A DNA stretch of 64,000 nt. It comes from Capronia americana (Eukaryota; Ascomycota; Eurotiomycetes; Chaetothyriales; Herpotrichiellaceae). Positions 53,185 through 63,800 of the stretch are shown here, one piece after another (within the stretch, counting starts at the first letter, position 1; the number at the start of each line of letters is the position of its first letter). Below the pieces are notes generated by a model that was given only the letters and a program-made list of their open reading frames with translations, had not been told where the DNA came from and made no database searches. The DNA lies in contig JADWQD010000006.1 of the NCBI GenBank assembly GCA_016110215.1, positions 186,001-250,000 on the forward strand. Reading direction: 5' to 3'. A program made the translations under genes and the position numbers.

Positions 53185-53705
53185 ACCGTAGCCGGCCACT
53201 GGAGCAATGTAGCTAGCTAATTATATATGCCTATGCACACACGTCTGTACCGCCTGGGGATGAGAAGAGGAAGGGGAGAGGGGACCGTTACGCCTCCTCC
53301 TTCTCGGGACTCGGTCGTCAGGAAAGCATACTTCCATGTTTGTGTGGTCTGTGTGCAGGTCACGCCGGCGCGATTGGTCTCGTGGTTCTCACACCACTCG
53401 TACACGAGGTGAGCATCTCATGATTGGTGTCGGTGTTTGGGGTGCGGAGCCGCAGGGCATCACATTTTGGCTTCCCCCGCTTTTTCTTGTTTGGACATGA
53501 AAAGGCCAGGCGAATCTCCGCTAGAGTGTCTCGTACTCTGTATCACGGAATGGGGAATGGGGAATGGGAAATCAGAACTCAAGAGCTACGTCACAGAATC
53601 GGAAGAAGGGAGCACTTGAAGTCTGCTGTCTACCAATGTACGTGCGGAGCAGCTGAGCCCCTTGCTCGGAAAGCCTTGCACATTGCCTTCGGGGTGGTGA
53701 AGAGT
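53185..53705. other. Intergenic region between the alcohol dehydrogenase and Cef1
   Basis: 521 bp. It contains GGAATGG short repeats (about 53547-53571) and TACTCTGTA (53534-53542), a one-mismatch form of the intergenic motif. No gene is supported. Confidence 0.5.
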
Positions 53706-56066
53706 CTAGGAGGCTACATTCCCATGCACAAGCCCATTCGTCCCATTGACCCCGTTGGCGCGCTCTTCCAAAGCCCTCGCCTCGTCCCTCACGGCCCGAT
53801 AATCCTCCTGTGCCTCCCTCTCGCGTCGCATCACAAAAGTGACCTCGTCCCTCAGTCTCTCTAGCCTCCTGGCCAAAGCGCCCTCTTCGTTGATTTGCAG
53901 TGTCTTGAAGCTATCCAACTGCGCCCTCTGTTCCTCAATCTGCGCATAGGCGCTCGCAATCTTCTGTTTGAGTGACTTTTGTCGAGCTTGATAGCCGCCT
54001 AAATGCAGCTTCAGCTTGTCTTCGAGTTTTTGGCCCGCGGCGGCGGACGAGAGCAGGGTTTGCTGTGCGGTGCGGAACGCCGAGAGGTATTCGGCAGGGG
54101 TTGTGCCGGAGTAAAATTTGAGAGGAAGGGCGTTAGGTCCGGCTTCGGATGAGGTGAAGGAATAGACGGACTCGACGTAGGATTGCCGCTCCGTTTCGTT
54201 GCATGCCTCTTTTAGTTGCTGGCGGGCTTGTGCTAGGAGTTCATCTGGTAGGGAGTCCAGTTCGGGAGGTTTTCCTACGACTTTGGAGCCGGGCAGAGGG
54301 AATCTACGAGCGTCGTGAGCCATCAGCAGAGCAGCTTCTTGGGCGATCATTGCTCGAATAGGGTCGGTGATAGATGTGGCATCTGAGGCTAGAGAGTTGT
54401 AGTCGACATTGACGGGCCGAGGCAGGGCTCGTTGATAGACCTGGGTCTGCCGTTTGAACTCTGCTTCTTCCGCCGCTTCCCGTGCTTCACGTTCGCGACG
54501 ATCAATTTCTTCTTGGTCTTCCTGGCTTGGAGCGGGTCCAGCTGCGGCCTCTTCATGTTCAGATGGTAGAACTTCAAGCTCCCACTCTGACTCTTTCGGC
54601 TTAGGTAATGAGGCGAGTTTGGCTCTCAGTGAGTGTCGGGCCACATTTTCTGCGAGGCGCATGTCTCGCGGAGTCTGTGGTACCAGTTGTCGTTCGCCTC
54701 TCTCATTGATGATCAAGTTGTCGCGTGGCGTGCGTAGTGGAGTAGCACCAGGGAATTGGCCTCCGATTCCGGCTTGACGGAGAGGTGTTGCCATCGGATT
54801 GGGTGTGACCATTTCGTTTCTTCGTGGAGCAATTCCGTCAAAGCCGGTAGAGCTGCTTCCCTCATGTAGCGGAGTGTTCTCGCCGCCCAGCAACGAAGAT
54901 TGTGTCTCAGTGAGAGCTCGGATGTTCCTGATCTCGTTTGCGATATGGTCTTCCTGTGCCGGCGCCCGAGGAGTTCGAATGGGTGTAGCTCCGACCATGT
55001 TCGAATATTGAGAGATCAGTCCACGGTCGTCTCCGTCCTCCTGTCCAGCTGCTTTGACCGCTCGGTGGCCGGCCACACCCATCTTGACAATCTCCTCCAG
55101 CTCGCCTTCGCTGACTTGGGGTGCTGGTAGATTTAATGCGCGCCGCTTGCTCTGCTGCTCCGCCTCGCGCAGCCGTTGCATTTGTCCAGCTCTTGCAGCA
55201 GCGGCCATGGCAGCCGAGTCTTTGCCCTTGTCTTGTTTTTGTCGTTTTGCATCGACGCTATCTTCGGCGTCTCCTTGTCGCTTTCTTGCGAGCTGTTGCT
55301 TGCGGGGATCGAACATTTCCCGCTCACGATCATTCCTCGCCTCCTCGTCTAGTGTGTCGTGGAAACCGGGAGCAGCTTGTTTCTCAAAAGGGATATCGGC
55401 GTTGTAGTCCATCTCGCCCTTCTTGCGGGTGGTGATCTTGATATTGATGCCAGAATTCTTAAGCTCCCGTCTCTTCTGCAGCACAGCCAATCTCCTCGAT
55501 TCCTCGAGTTGTCGTTCACGGGCTTTCCGTTTCGCCTTCTTTCCCTGCGTGTTTGCCAGACGCGCGCGAGCCTCGCTAAGCATTTCCTTTTCATCTTCGT
55601 CGAGATCGATGGTGTCGGGGCGCGCAGGTTTCGATTCTGGATCTGGGTCCAGTTCGCCCGGGCGCAGTTTTCGAACCTGATCGCCCGTCGGGGCAGCAGT
55701 CTCTCCGCCCTCTGGACCTCCAAGCCCCAACTCATCATTCTCACGGGCTTCGGCTTCATCTAGCAGCTTCTGATAGCGTTCCAAACACTGAGTAGCTGTC
55801 CTTCCAACGATGGGCGCAATCGTTCGCCATTGCGTGGGCATCAACTTGGCCAGGTGTAACAACTTCTCGTCTTCCTCCTTTGACCACTCGATCTTGCGGA
55901 TGCCTGGGTCCAGCCATTCTGTCCACCTTGCCTTGCATTGCTTGGGTGTCTTTCGCGCAAGCAACGACGAAACTCGAGCCCACTGGTTCAACCCATATTT
56001 GGATACCGAGGCCTTAAGAATTTCATCTTCGATGTTGGTCCATACACCTCCTTTGACGACGGGCAT
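53706..56066 (-). CDS. CEF1: Pre-mRNA-splicing factor Cef1/Cdc5
   Basis: A single-exon gene of 786 residues. Cef1/Cdc5 is a core member of the Prp19 (NineTeen) complex and is needed for spliceosome activation. Two Myb-type repeats open the protein: 'GGVWTNIEDEILKASVSKYG' (about residues 6-56) and 'EWSKEEDEKLLHLAKLMPTQ' (about 58-107), each with spaced tryptophans. 'RKTPKQCKARWTEWLDPGI' is a near-invariant family block. Further blocks are 'LDEDEKEMLSEARARLANTQ', 'GKKAKRKARERQLEESRRLA' and 'GINIKITTRKKGEMDYNADI'. The C-terminal third is coiled coil that binds Prp19-complex partners. The family length is 750-850. It is divergent from the WW-domain gene. Confidence 0.96.
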   Translation of the reverse strand: MPVVKGGVWTNIEDEILKASVSKYGLNQWARVSSLLARKTPKQCKARWTEWLDPGIRKIEWSKEEDEKLLHLAKLMPTQWRTIAPIVGRTATQCLERYQKLLDEAEARENDELGLGGPEGGETAAPTGDQVRKLRPGELDPDPESKPARPDTIDLDEDEKEMLSEARARLANTQGKKAKRKARERQLEESRRLAVLQKRRELKNSGINIKITTRKKGEMDYNADIPFEKQAAPGFHDTLDEEARNDREREMFDPRKQQLARKRQGDAEDSVDAKRQKQDKGKDSAAMAAAARAGQMQRLREAEQQSKRRALNLPAPQVSEGELEEIVKMGVAGHRAVKAAGQEDGDDRGLISQYSNMVGATPIRTPRAPAQEDHIANEIRNIRALTETQSSLLGGENTPLHEGSSSTGFDGIAPRRNEMVTPNPMATPLRQAGIGGQFPGATPLRTPRDNLIINERGERQLVPQTPRDMRLAENVARHSLRAKLASLPKPKESEWELEVLPSEHEEAAAGPAPSQEDQEEIDRREREAREAAEEAEFKRQTQVYQRALPRPVNVDYNSLASDATSITDPIRAMIAQEAALLMAHDARRFPLPGSKVVGKPPELDSLPDELLAQARQQLKEACNETERQSYVESVYSFTSSEAGPNALPLKFYSGTTPAEYLSAFRTAQQTLLSSAAAGQKLEDKLKLHLGGYQARQKSLKQKIASAYAQIEEQRAQLDSFKTLQINEEGALARRLERLRDEVTFVMRREREAQEDYRAVRDEARALEERANGVNGTNGLVHGNVAS

Positions 56067-56699
56067 TTCGGCTACACGAATAGGGTGCTGGCTGCTAGAG
56101 GTTGTGCACTATCGAAATAAGTGAGCGAGAGGTGAGTAGCAAGTGAATAGTTTTTGGCGCAGGCAGATTGCCTTCGGAACGGAAAATCTTGGCGCCGATG
56201 GTCGACGCTCTTTTTCTTGCAATTAGGATACAAACTTGAAGTCGACTTGCCACCCACTTGCCTGTTCGACCTGCTGTGCTGATCACCTGCGCGGACAACC
56301 GATTCACGAACTTTGTGCGACCCTTCTTCGGATTGTTTGTGAGGCTGTAAGGCTGGATCCGGCTACTTCTGCCATCTCCAGCCCTATTCGACTGAGCATC
56401 CGCGAGATCGGGTTCAGATCCCTACACAGCGCAGCCTAACGCATGTCTGCCGCAGCTGTGGTAGACCGACTAGGCTCGCCCTCCAATCATGCTCATCCTT
56501 TTCCATCATGGTGTTCTTGGGTCTCGCGAAGAAGTCTTGGGTCTGCATGCCAGCTCTTGGATCCGGGACGAGAATGGGGCTGAGACTGGATGCCCGCCAG
56601 TCCCCCAAGGTAGGTTTGCTCTTAATTCCCGCCTCTTCCTTCTTCCTGCCATGATCTTCTTTTGCCAGTCACAGATAAAGCCCACTGCTCTTTGACCAA
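56067..56699. promoter_or_regulatory. Bidirectional promoter between Cef1 and the WW-domain gene
   Basis: 633 bp between divergent start codons. No TATA box or repeated element stands out. A 154-codon frame (56506-56970, -) overlaps the WW gene antisense and has no features. Confidence 0.45.
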
Positions 56700-58892
56700 A
56701 TGGCATCAAGCTATGAGAAACTCGGAGAACCGGCTGTGGCAGCTTCACCACTCCCCCAGCTGCCGCAAGGCTGGATGGTCGTGCAGGATCCATCCGGCTC
56801 CGGCAGGCCACTGTACTACAACTCCGCGACGCATCAAACCTCTTATGCTCGGCCGGTAGTACGGGTTCTCCCTCCTGGATGGATAAAGACGCAAACGCCG
56901 GATGGGAAGACAATTTTCTTTCACCCAGAGACGCAGAGAGGTTCTTTAGAATGGCCTCAGGTGGTCCCAAGGCCGCATCCTCAGCAAGCGCAGATGCCGC
57001 AGCTCAGCAGATACTCAACGGCAACAGGAAATGTAGCAACTCAAGCTAAACCAGACCTTTTTCGGAGTCAGACTGTTCCTGGGCACACACCACAGTCTCC
57101 GCCATTAGTCACCATGGGCATCAATGCTGAAGCGGCGAGGAAAGCTATACCTGGATTTGAAGAGGCCTACGCAGTTCACCAGCTCTCTGAGAAGAACAAT
57201 ACTCGAATCCTCTCACAGAAGTTCAACTCTGATCTCGCACAGACGACTTCTGCAATGAAAGAAGCCACTATTTCAGGGGCAGCCGTAGCTACCAGGTCGG
57301 CCAAAGTTGTCGGCCACACTCTTGTTAGCCGCAAGAAGATGGCAAAGGCCTCTAAGAAAATGTTGGTCCATACCGGCGCCTTGGGTGTTAAGACAGGTCG
57401 GGCCGTCAAAAGTGTTATGGGTGAGATGGTTGATGCAGCAGATAAGAAGGGGAAGTACCAGCCGAAGATGAGGCCATTTGTTCCTTATGATGGTCAACCA
57501 CAGCCACAGGTTGTTGGGCAAGTTCACGCCTACGAATATCAACAGCAGCAGCAGATCAACATGGCACACCGCCCGCCCACTCAGCCGCTGCCAAGTCAAA
57601 TTCAAGCAGCCGCTCCTGTTCCTACTAGGATTCCTGCCCGAAGACCAGTGCCGCCGGTATCAGTTTCAGTCAACCCTTCTTTTTCAAACCAAACATCCAT
57701 CAATGTCCAGGCATCATTCAATCCTAGTGTTGAGATTCCATCAATGACATCGCCAGGAACACCGGCAATAGCTCCTGCGGCTGGTCAAGCAAGCCAGTCT
57801 ACGAGCAGTGCACCCATGGCACAGGATGGAGCTACGGTCAATACTCTGCCTGTTGCTGCATCACCTCTCGAACCACGTCCGACTTGTCATTCGACATCAT
57901 CAACTCAAGCATTACAAGCTGCCCCAGCTGAGACATCCACACCCATCACCGTCCAAGTTCAACAACACTCGCCCCAGGCTGCTCCTACTCCACCTTCTCT
58001 GGCTACAGGCGTGCCGGGCTTAGCCACTGCGCAACCCGGTCAAGCAATTAGGCCAAATCTTGCTGCATCTCAGCAACAATCGACCCCGCTGATCTCGGTC
58101 CAGGCACAAGGGTCACTGACTATTGATGCTTCCGTCTGCCCACCCTCTTACGCACAAGCTACGGGTCAGCCAGCGAGCACTTCAGGAACAGCACGTCCAC
58201 CTCGAAGACCTCTCCCTCAAGCAGCGACTACCCGTCCACAGCGTCCCGTCGCTGGAAGACCGTCGGGTAATCCTGCGGCAACCGTGGGCCAACCTGGTTC
58301 CGTCCAATACATCCCATATCAGCCGGAGCAGCCCATGTACCAGGTCCAGCAAGTCACATACGCTGATCAAGGGCCGTATGCCTTAACTCAGTCAATGACA
58401 AGCGATCCGCAGACCCTCATTATCGAGCAGAAGCAGACCATCATTCAGCAAACCTCAGATGGACCAGACCTCATGTTCGCACAATTGCAGATGCAAATGG
58501 CTCAGCAAAGCGCCACCGATCAGCTACTCTTACAGCAGAATGCAGACACTCAGAACATGATGCTTGCTCAAGCACAAATGGCCTCGGCGCAGCAGCCCGT
58601 CTGTGTTGAGCAGAACTTTTACGTCGATCAGAGCCAGAATGTTGACATCTGTAATGTCCAAGAGAATAACGTGACTGCGTATGCCGACCACGGTGGTGCG
58701 GGCGAAGTTGTTACCTTCGCCGACGTAGGCTACGGAGAGACATATTATACAGAGACTGCAGGCGAGGAAGTAGTCTATGTCGAGGAGGGTGCTGCTGCAG
58801 AAGGATTCTATGAGCCGGAGTATGAGGAAGATGCCACAGGTGAGGTGTATGAGGCAGACCTAGGAGGGGACGACACCGAGTTGTGCTTCTGA
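56700..58892 (+). CDS. WW-domain protein of unknown function
   Basis: A single-exon gene of 730 residues. Two WW-like modules lie at about residues 21-52 ('LPQGWMVVQDPSGSGRPLYY') and 54-88 ('LPPGWIKTQTPDGKTIFFHP'). Both are degenerate at the second tryptophan: the first has TSYARP and the second SLEWPQ. A conserved-looking helical block follows (about 140-265, 'NSDLAQTTSAMKEATISGAA', 'MLVHTGALGVKTGRAVKSVM'), then about 360 residues rich in Pro, Gln, Ser and Thr. The tail is acidic and Tyr/Gly-rich. There is no signal peptide or membrane helix. WW domains bind proline-rich ligands, so an adaptor role is likely, but I cannot name a pathway. Confidence 0.82.
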   Translation: MASSYEKLGEPAVAASPLPQLPQGWMVVQDPSGSGRPLYYNSATHQTSYARPVVRVLPPGWIKTQTPDGKTIFFHPETQRGSLEWPQVVPRPHPQQAQMPQLSRYSTATGNVATQAKPDLFRSQTVPGHTPQSPPLVTMGINAEAARKAIPGFEEAYAVHQLSEKNNTRILSQKFNSDLAQTTSAMKEATISGAAVATRSAKVVGHTLVSRKKMAKASKKMLVHTGALGVKTGRAVKSVMGEMVDAADKKGKYQPKMRPFVPYDGQPQPQVVGQVHAYEYQQQQQINMAHRPPTQPLPSQIQAAAPVPTRIPARRPVPPVSVSVNPSFSNQTSINVQASFNPSVEIPSMTSPGTPAIAPAAGQASQSTSSAPMAQDGATVNTLPVAASPLEPRPTCHSTSSTQALQAAPAETSTPITVQVQQHSPQAAPTPPSLATGVPGLATAQPGQAIRPNLAASQQQSTPLISVQAQGSLTIDASVCPPSYAQATGQPASTSGTARPPRRPLPQAATTRPQRPVAGRPSGNPAATVGQPGSVQYIPYQPEQPMYQVQQVTYADQGPYALTQSMTSDPQTLIIEQKQTIIQQTSDGPDLMFAQLQMQMAQQSATDQLLLQQNADTQNMMLAQAQMASAQQPVCVEQNFYVDQSQNVDICNVQENNVTAYADHGGAGEVVTFADVGYGETYYTETAGEEVVYVEEGAAAEGFYEPEYEEDATGEVYEADLGGDDTELCF

Positions 58893-59463
58893 AACCGAGC
58901 GAAGTTTGACCGAGAAAATGCAGCTTATCAGAATGTTCTGTGCTTTTGAACAGCAGGCTCTACTAAGCGCTCTGCTAACGATGCTTATCATCAGTCGACT
59001 TATCTGCTCTACTTTTGACACTCTTTCCATCGGGGACCAACTGGGGGTGTAATGAAAAATCCTGCAAATCAATCCCACAGACTTTCAGAGTGCTTGAAAA
59101 GCCCTACGCTTGGCTTGAGCGGACATAAGAATCTCCGACGAGGCCGAAGCCATTGTCCGCCTCCACGGCAAATGAAGAGTGGAAACCGAGCGACTCCCCC
59201 ATGAGTTCCTACTCCGTGCTTACCCAGGGGTCTTGAAATTGACGAAGTGCAGAGCTCGCAAGTACATAACGCCCCGCAGCAGAATGGTTAGTCCGGACGG
59301 AGATGACGAACCCATATCCGTAAATCCATAACCCGACAACTAATTACAACTGCTTCCACGTGGTCGGCTTTGGGACTCTATGTAACGAGCTCAATCACTT
59401 GCCCCTTCCTTGGCTCAAGCATGCGCCATGCTACACTGACAACTACCCCATCTTTTCGGATCC
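58893..59463. other. Intergenic region upstream of the Zn2Cys6 gene
   Basis: 571 bp. It contains TACTCCGTG (59210-59218), a one-mismatch form of the intergenic motif. No gene is supported. Confidence 0.5.
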
Positions 59464-61789
59464 ATGGTTCCTTCCTTGGGGAATGACGGTGTCCTGCCAG
59501 ATCAGAAAAAAAGACGTCGGCCCGCCCGATCCTGCCAGGAATGCAGGAGAAGGAAGGTAAAATGTGATCGATCGGAACCGTGTGGTCATTGTGTCCTCTC
59601 CAAGAAACAATGCCATTACGGTCACGGATTAGCTCAAGCCAGTCGAATTGTCAACGGGCGTGCTTCCTTCAACCGAGTTGTCCATGGACATGTACATGCA
59701 CCTCATGCTACGCCGGCACAGGCTTCTGTTGCTGGGACAGGACCTAGTCCTGCCTCGAATGCATCTCGTCTCACTGTAGATGTGCCAGGCGCACAACTCA
59801 CTGGCCAACCCTCTCGTAGCATTGCGAGGTCCTCGGACCCCGGACCAACCACCAACGCCAACCTTGACAATATCACAACTGGTCCGTGGGAAGGGGGGAT
59901 TTCCTTAAACAAATCCAGATTGTTCGGCCAGAGCCACTGGACAAATGCTACTCTTGAGGTACGCCGTGCACACCGGCCGCCCACCTATACCTCGACATTC
60001 TTGGCTAACATTCAACAGCTCCAAAAGACAGCGGCTGTGCTGAATCCTGAAATCGTGATTTCCCTGGACAATGAAGCCCTTAAACGGTTGAAGTGGGAGA
60101 TCGCTTCCCTCCTTCAAAAATGCAAACTCTTGTCCAAAACTATCAAGTCTTCTCGACCAAGCAGGTGCTCCCCATTTCCACAAGCCTATCCATCAATCGC
60201 GAAAGAGATCGCCGACCAAATGGTACGCATGTACGTCACTCGCTTTGAGTCTGTGTTTCGTATACTACACATTCCTTCCTTCTTATATGAATATGAGGAA
60301 TATTGGAGAGCCCCTACGGAAGCTGAAAATATCCTTCAACTCAAGATCCAGCTCGTTACAGCCATTGGAACTGTAATTCACTCAGATCCCATTGACGCAA
60401 CGGATCTCTACTCGACAGCACGTCAATGGCTATATGCCGCGCAAGAATGGCTGTCTGGACCTATGAAAAAGAATCGGATTAGCATCGGTAGCCTACAGGT
60501 GCAGTGTCTGCTGATCCTGGCTCGGCAGGCTTTTGCCGTTGGGGGAGATATCGTATGGATATCAATGGGAACAGTCGTTCGGACGGCTATGCAAATGGGC
60601 CTACACCGTGATCCGAGGCATTTCAAGAGGATGGGTATTCTGTAAGTTTCGGTGAAGTTGAACAGCATAGATCGCCATTACTGACTATAATGTTTTCTGA
60701 ATCAGTGAAGGCGAGATCCGTCGGAGACTCTGGGCGACCATCTTAGAGCTGAACATCCAAGCCGCTTTAGACGCCGGAGTGCCACCTACCCTATCATTCG
60801 ATGACTTTGACACAGAGACTCCTTCCAACGTCAATGACAAGGACATTGATGAGCAGACCGAAGCACTCCGGGAATATCCCGCAGCGACCACAACGGACTC
60901 ATCCCTCCAGCGTTTCTTATTTCAATCGCTCCGCCCGAGGCTGGAAGTCGCCCGTCGCATGAATGGGATAACATCCACCCTGTCAGAACTGTCGTATAAC
61001 GAACTCACCGCTCTAACCATGTCAATTACCAGCATCTGCCGGAGCTGCAGTGCCCATATCCTCCAAAATAGCAGCTCCGACATCTTCTCCTTCCACCAAA
61101 ACCTTTCAGACCTCCTGCTCCGGCGCTTTATACTTCATCTGCATCGCCCTCTTGCTGGCCGAGCCCAAACCAATCCCCTGTATTATTTCTCCCGAAAGAT
61201 GAGCCTCGATGCCGCCATGGCCATCCTCTCTCCGGTCCCCAAGAACGCCGAATTCTCGCGTCTCGTACTACTTGGGGCCGGGATGTTCAAGAACCGTATG
61301 ATCCACGCATCCTTGGCCGTGGCGTCGGAGTTGCTCATGGAAGTCGAAGAACAAGGGCCGGTGGAGGACCAATCCGGCCCACAGGAACCTTCTGCGTATA
61401 GAAAGATGTTGATGGAAGCGTTGAGAGAGGCGCTTCGGCAGTCTGCTGAGCGGATTCGACTTGGAGAGACGAATGTCAAGCTACATATGAAATTGAGTAT
61501 GGCTATGCGTCGGACAGAAGTCAGAGGCGAGAATTCTTCGTCCATGCAGCAGTTAGCTCAGAGCGCCAAGGAGAGCCTGGAGACTTCCTATGTTACTATC
61601 CAAGAGCGGGCAACCTCCGAAGGGGTCAACATCGAATCTAGAGGAAACGGCGGGATGTCTGAGGACTTTGACCCGGATGACTTCGATCCAGAGAACTTCT
61701 CCCTTGGCTCCAGCTTCAACTTGGACGATCTCTTCTTTATTCCCGCAGATTTTGATATGGATTGTGTAGCGGGACCTGCTCAAGTTTAA
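59464..61789 (+). CDS. Zn2Cys6 transcription factor with fungal-specific domain
   Basis: Two exons, 59464-60641 and 60706-61789, separated by a 64-bp intron (GTAAGT, branch CTGACTA, acceptor CAG); the frame reads RMGIL/EGEIRRRLW, giving 753 residues. The DNA-binding zinc cluster is complete: C24, C27, C34, C40, C43 and C50 in 'CQECRRRKVKC' and 'CGHCVLSKKQC'. The middle domain (Fungal_trans, about residues 245-480) shows 'RMYVTRFESVFRILHIPSFL' and 'GTVVRTAMQMGLHRDPRHFK'. The C-terminus is acidic ('EDFDPDDFDPENF'), a possible activation region. It lies 478 bp upstream of a co-oriented MDR oxidoreductase, so local regulation of that gene is plausible but not shown. Confidence 0.93.
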
Positions 61790-62267
61790 GAGTAGGGATA
61801 GAAAAGAGTACCATCTTCAGTTATAATGCTTTGCTATCATTTAGGATGGATGCAGTATCAAATTTTCCACTCCCCTCCCGAATTCTCAAATCAGGCCCTC
61901 GCAAGACAGTATAGCCCTTACCACCGCCCGTAGAACCATGGTGGACTTCACGAGACCTGGAGAAGTAACCCACAGGCCCACACACCGCATTGCCTACTTC
62001 ACCCTTGCAATGAAAATTACCTAGGTATTCAAGATTCGACACAGGTCCGAAATCCGCAATCAGACCGAGTTGCGCGGAGCGGGTTTCGGTCGTCAAAGAA
62101 CCCGAGCCCGCTTCCGGCACGTGCTGTCCGTGTGTGTGTGCGTGTGTATATCTGGTATATAAAGCCATGGGAAACCAGCCTTTCTACCCCAGGAGAACCT
62201 TTCACCTAGCTGATAAACAAAATCTCGTTCACTGCCCCCTCATCTCTGTCTGCACGCCTAACGGATC
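61790..62267. promoter_or_regulatory. Promoter region of the MDR oxidoreductase
   Basis: 478 bp. A GT-rich run (62129-62148) leads into a TATATAAA box (62156-62163), 105 bp before the start codon. This is the clearest TATA promoter in the window. An ATG at 62167 just after it is probably upstream of the transcript start. Confidence 0.6.
62156..62163 (+). promoter_or_regulatory. TATA box (TATATAAA)
   Basis: Consensus TATA element 105 bp upstream of ATG 62268. Such boxes often mark inducible genes in fungi. Confidence 0.6.
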
Positions 62268-63383
62268 ATGGCATCACCAGCCCTGCCCACCCATCACCGG
62301 GCCCTCGTGCTCGAAACCCTCGAAGGAGGATTCTCGGTCAAGACCGTGCCAACTCCCCAACCAGGCCCGGGGAGCGCCGTCGTACGCATCCTCGAAGCCG
62401 GAGTGCTCTCGTACCATCGCGAGATTTACAATGGGGGGCGACACTATGAGTTCCCCAAGCCTATCGTCGGGGGGTTGAGTGCCGTCGCCCGCATCGTCGC
62501 TGTCGGCCCAGATGCCGTGGTGCTGCAAGCTGGCCAACTCGTCTGGATGGACTGCGTGATTCACGCGCGAGACAACCCGGACTCTCTCTTCCTCACGGCC
62601 ATTCACGAGGGCATGGATGCCGGGAGTCGGAAATTGAGCAGCGAAGTCTGGCGTGACGGGGCGTTCGCCGAGTACATGAAGGTGCCGCTGGAGAATTGTA
62701 TCCGGCTGGATGAAAACAGGCTGTGTCGGGAGCTGGGGTACACGATTCGCGAGTTGATGTACATGATGTACTTGCTGGTGCCGTTCGGCGGGCTCCGCGA
62801 CATCCGGCTCGAGCCCGGGGAGACGATCGTCGTGTGTCCTGCGACCGGCGGGTTTGGTGGTGCGGGTGTCCAAGTCGCGATAGCGATGGGGGCAAAGGTC
62901 ATTGCAATGGGGAGGAATGAAAAGGAGCTGGCCAGGTTGAAGGAGCATGTCAAGAAAGGGACGCCGGCCGCCAACATCGAGACCGTCAAGATAGCTGGCG
63001 ACTTTGAGACCGATACCGCCGCACTACAAGCCTTTGGGACCATTGACGCCGTCATCGACCTCACACCTCCGTATGCATGCAAGACGACACACCTGAAGAG
63101 TGCGATTCGCTCGTTGCGTCGTGGCGGGCGGTGCAGCATGATGGGCTATGTCGAAGATGTGATCAATTGGAACGTCATGGCGCTGAACATCACGTTGAAG
63201 GGGAAGCTGATGTATGAGAGGGAGGACATGGTGCTGTTCGTGAAGATGTTGGAGCGAGGCTTGTTTCCTCGGGGCAAGGACTTCGTGGATCCCAAGGCGT
63301 TCAAGATGGAAGAGTGGAAGGAAGCGCTTGACGCGGGGGCGGAGTGGACAGGGATCGGCAAGACAGTCATGATTGAGCCGTGA
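62268..63383 (+). CDS. Zinc-independent MDR-family oxidoreductase (alcohol dehydrogenase-like)
   Basis: A single-exon gene of 371 residues. It has the GroES-like N-terminal domain ('ALVLETLEGGFSVKTVPTPQ') and a Rossmann NAD(P) domain with 'VVCPATGGFGGAGVQVAIAM' (about residues 188-207), 'DAVIDLTPPYA' and 'IRSLRRGGRCSMMGYVEDV'. The usual catalytic-zinc ligands are absent: the Cys position reads 'AGVLSYHREIYNG' and the GHE motif reads 'VGGLSAVARI'. The structural-zinc loop is also missing. It should therefore act like quinone or enoyl reductases rather than zinc alcohol dehydrogenases; the substrate is unknown. It follows a Zn2Cys6 regulator in the same orientation and has a TATA promoter. Confidence 0.88.
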   Translation: MASPALPTHHRALVLETLEGGFSVKTVPTPQPGPGSAVVRILEAGVLSYHREIYNGGRHYEFPKPIVGGLSAVARIVAVGPDAVVLQAGQLVWMDCVIHARDNPDSLFLTAIHEGMDAGSRKLSSEVWRDGAFAEYMKVPLENCIRLDENRLCRELGYTIRELMYMMYLLVPFGGLRDIRLEPGETIVVCPATGGFGGAGVQVAIAMGAKVIAMGRNEKELARLKEHVKKGTPAANIETVKIAGDFETDTAALQAFGTIDAVIDLTPPYACKTTHLKSAIRSLRRGGRCSMMGYVEDVINWNVMALNITLKGKLMYEREDMVLFVKMLERGLFPRGKDFVDPKAFKMEEWKEALDAGAEWTGIGKTVMIEP

Positions 63384-63800
63384 GACGTCGTTTCGGCGGC
63401 TTTGAGAAGGCAGCGGAGCGAGCTTTCACATGTACTGTATCATGAGGGAGTCGATAAGATACTTACTCGGGCGGCGCTCACCGATCCATCCGTGGAAAGA
63501 GCCCAAGGTATATCATCCCTGTCCGCCTCAACATCGGGCTGACGCTGGCCGGGTCTTTGCCTCGACCGAGGACAGACTGGGTCATGTACGAGTAGATTGC
63601 AGATGGTAGTGAAGTGCAGGTGACCACAGGGCGGCATCACTCTATTCCCAAAGTAGCATCTCTTGGCATGTGCGGAGAAACTCCGGCTATCGAGGATATC
63701 TAAAATTTTCGAATCATCGCGCCTACTCAAATGCGTGCATTGCATTGAATGCGGTAGAGAATCCGTCACTCGTTACAGGTTCTCCCCTTGTAAAGCCACA
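63384..63800. other. Intergenic region upstream of Nop53
   Basis: 417 bp between tandem genes. A 109-codon frame on the - strand (63440-63769) has no family features. No motif stands out. Confidence 0.5.

Noticed and set aside
59464..63383. Secondary-metabolite gene cluster around the Zn2Cys6 regulator
   Set aside because: Only one oxidoreductase is adjacent; flanking genes are a WW protein and Nop53, and no synthase or transporter is present.
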